A stretch of DNA of 64,000 bases, taken from assembly GCF_001642935.1 (NCBI RefSeq), contig NZ_CP016761.1, positions 2,542,001-2,606,000 of the forward strand. Direction: 5' to 3'. Below are positions 62,981-64,000 of the stretch, one piece after another. The notes beneath the pieces are model-generated. The model saw only the letters and a program-made list of their open reading frames with translations, was not told the DNA's origin and did no database searches. The stretch comes from Fictibacillus arsenicus. GTDB lineage: Bacteria; Bacillota; Bacilli; Bacillales; Fictibacillaceae. Numbering within the stretch: the first letter of the stretch is position 1; the number at the start of each line of letters is the position of its first letter. A program made the position numbers and the translations under genes.

Positions 62981-64000
62981 TCATTGCTGCTCTTGCCATA
63001 CCTTCCATTCATCTCTGTATTTTCTGTATACGGCATTGTGTTCTTGCAATGTTTTTGTATATATAACTTCTCCGTTCGGTCTTGCATAAAAGAATAATTC
63101 GTCCATTTTTACCGGTTTTAGTGCTGCTTCAATCGATTTTTCCCCTGGAGATGTGATGGGACCGATTGGAATTCCTTTGTAGCGATACGTATTATAAGGA
63201 GAATCAACTTCTAAATGCTCATATAATACTTGTACATCAAAATCTTTTCTAGCATATTTGACCGTTGGATCTGAATCCAATTTCATGTCCTTTTCAAGTC
63301 TATTATAAAAAACGCCAGAGATTTTTTTCCGATCCTCTTCACGCTGAGACTCTTCTTCAATTAGTGAGGCTAAGGTGATCATCTCGAACATTGAATATCC
63401 GCTCTTTTTTATGTCATTCTCATATTTGGCAATAACAGTCGAGGACTGCTCTACCATTTTATCCACAATCTCTTTCAGCTCAGGCTTCTTTTTATCAAAT
63501 TCATATGTTGCCGGGAAAAGAAATCCTTCCAGCGGATAATAAAGACCTTCTTTGTAAATATCATCCGGTATATTCTTATATTTGTTCTGAAGTTCTTTTA
63601 GAAATGCCTTATCGGTCATTACTTTTAATATTTCTTCTTTTTCATAGCCAGTACTCGCACTGATCTCTCCGGCAATTTGAGGAACATTGAACCCTTCTGG
63701 AATTGTTAAAGTCAGTTCTGGTTTTTTAAATAGTTTCCCCTCTTTAAGAGCAGCGATTATTTCAGTAAGATTCATGGATGGAGACAATTGATAAACTCCT
63801 GCTTGAAAATCCCCTTCTCCCTTTACACGCGTATAAAGTTTAAAGAATTGACCGCTGTTAATGATTCCTTTATCTTCAAGCTCTTTTCCGATATTCGCTG
63901 TTGAAGAGCCGATCGGGATCTCAACAGTAAAATTTTCTTGATTTGCTGAATCAAAAGCTCCGATATTTTTATTGAAATAAAAATATAGTGTGCCAGCAGC
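62981..64000 (-). CDS. mltG: endolytic murein transglycosylase MltG (C-terminal part, cut by window edge)
   Basis: The reading frame stays open from its stop at 62981 to the window edge, so the N-terminus (membrane anchor) lies beyond base 64000. About 339 residues are visible: a LysM-like region (IPIGSSTANIGKELEDKGII, FFKLYTRVKGEGDFQAGVYQ) and the YceG catalytic domain with the glutamate in LASLIEEESQREEDR, then SGVFYNRLEKDMKLDSDPTV and SPYNTYRYKGIPIGPITSPG. It cleaves nascent glycan strands at the membrane. It is upstream of trmR, as yrrL in B. subtilis. Confidence 0.93.
   Translation of the reverse strand, partial: AAGTLYFYFNKNIGAFDSANQENFTVEIPIGSSTANIGKELEDKGIINSGQFFKLYTRVKGEGDFQAGVYQLSPSMNLTEIIAALKEGKLFKKPELTLTIPEGFNVPQIAGEISASTGYEKEEILKVMTDKAFLKELQNKYKNIPDDIYKEGLYYPLEGFLFPATYEFDKKKPELKEIVDKMVEQSSTVIAKYENDIKKSGYSMFEMITLASLIEEESQREEDRKKISGVFYNRLEKDMKLDSDPTVKYARKDFDVQVLYEHLEVDSPYNTYRYKGIPIGPITSPGEKSIEAALKPVKMDELFFYARPNGEVIYTKTLQEHNAVYRKYRDEWKVWQEQQ

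Overview
The window comes from a low-GC, endospore-forming, naturally competent member of the Bacillaceae. It carries gpr, sda, sigK, an alpha/beta-type SASP gene, the germination gdh-glcU pair and the comEA-EB-EC/comER late competence locus. Gene order follows the Bacillus subtilis yqeZ-to-yrrL region in shortened and rearranged form. The genus cannot be fixed from the sequence alone. Most genes lie on the minus strand.

Layout. 1-16963: yqeZ (cut by the window edge, with a sigma-W-type promoter), yqeY-rpsU, deoC, mtaB-rsmE-prmA-dnaJ, dnaK-grpE-hrcA (perfect CIRCE operator), hemW, lepA, yqxA, gpr, rpsT and holA; spoIIP is missing between gpr and yqxA. 17496-22031: yqzM and the com locus. 22096-29643: a block not found here in B. 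subtilis. It holds a class I ribonucleotide reductase operon behind a cobalamin riboswitch and terminator, and a 3-hydroxybutyrate dehydrogenase/GntP permease operon with a sigma-54 promoter, three palindromic upstream sites and its own activator. 30055-35085: an eight-gene operon, yqeG-yqeH-aroE-yhbY-nadD-yqeK-rsfS-yqeM. 35236-35637: a six-box DnaA cluster and sda. 36255-41496: an Mrp antiporter operon lacking mrpB. 41623-45531: pssA, pepF, a 24-codon ORF, a SASP gene and an uninterrupted sigK. 45699-48515: a YjfM/YjfL/YjfC-like module (small lipoprotein, DUF350 membrane protein, glutathionylspermidine-synthase-like ATP-grasp enzyme). 48558-49003: three tiny ORFs. 49220-52026: a MenA-like prenyltransferase, then gdh and glcU. 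52173-56454: a complete SAH-to-cysteine recycling operon, yrrT-mtnN-luxS-mccA-mccB(-yrhC). 56866-58247: modA-modB without modC. 58347-64000: yrrS, pbpI, greA, udk, trmR and mltG (cut by the window edge); yrrN and yrrO are absent.

The most striking unexplained structure is a family of about 120-275 bp intergenic repeats, ten copies in 64 kb on both strands. They share imperfect terminal inverted repeats (GGCTgTTTTC...TTGTTGCT), a subterminal inverted repeat and a GC-rich hairpin core. Two copies have exact 8-bp flanking duplications (TTAACAAA; TTTTATTT) and a third matches 7 of 8, so the family behaves like a non-autonomous transposable element (MITE). Internally deleted and internally expanded subtypes are present.

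Many genes use TTG or GTG starts next to a good Shine-Dalgarno sequence. Starts given here are set by ribosome-binding-site position and family length. No rRNA or tRNA gene, CRISPR array or intact insertion sequence was seen.
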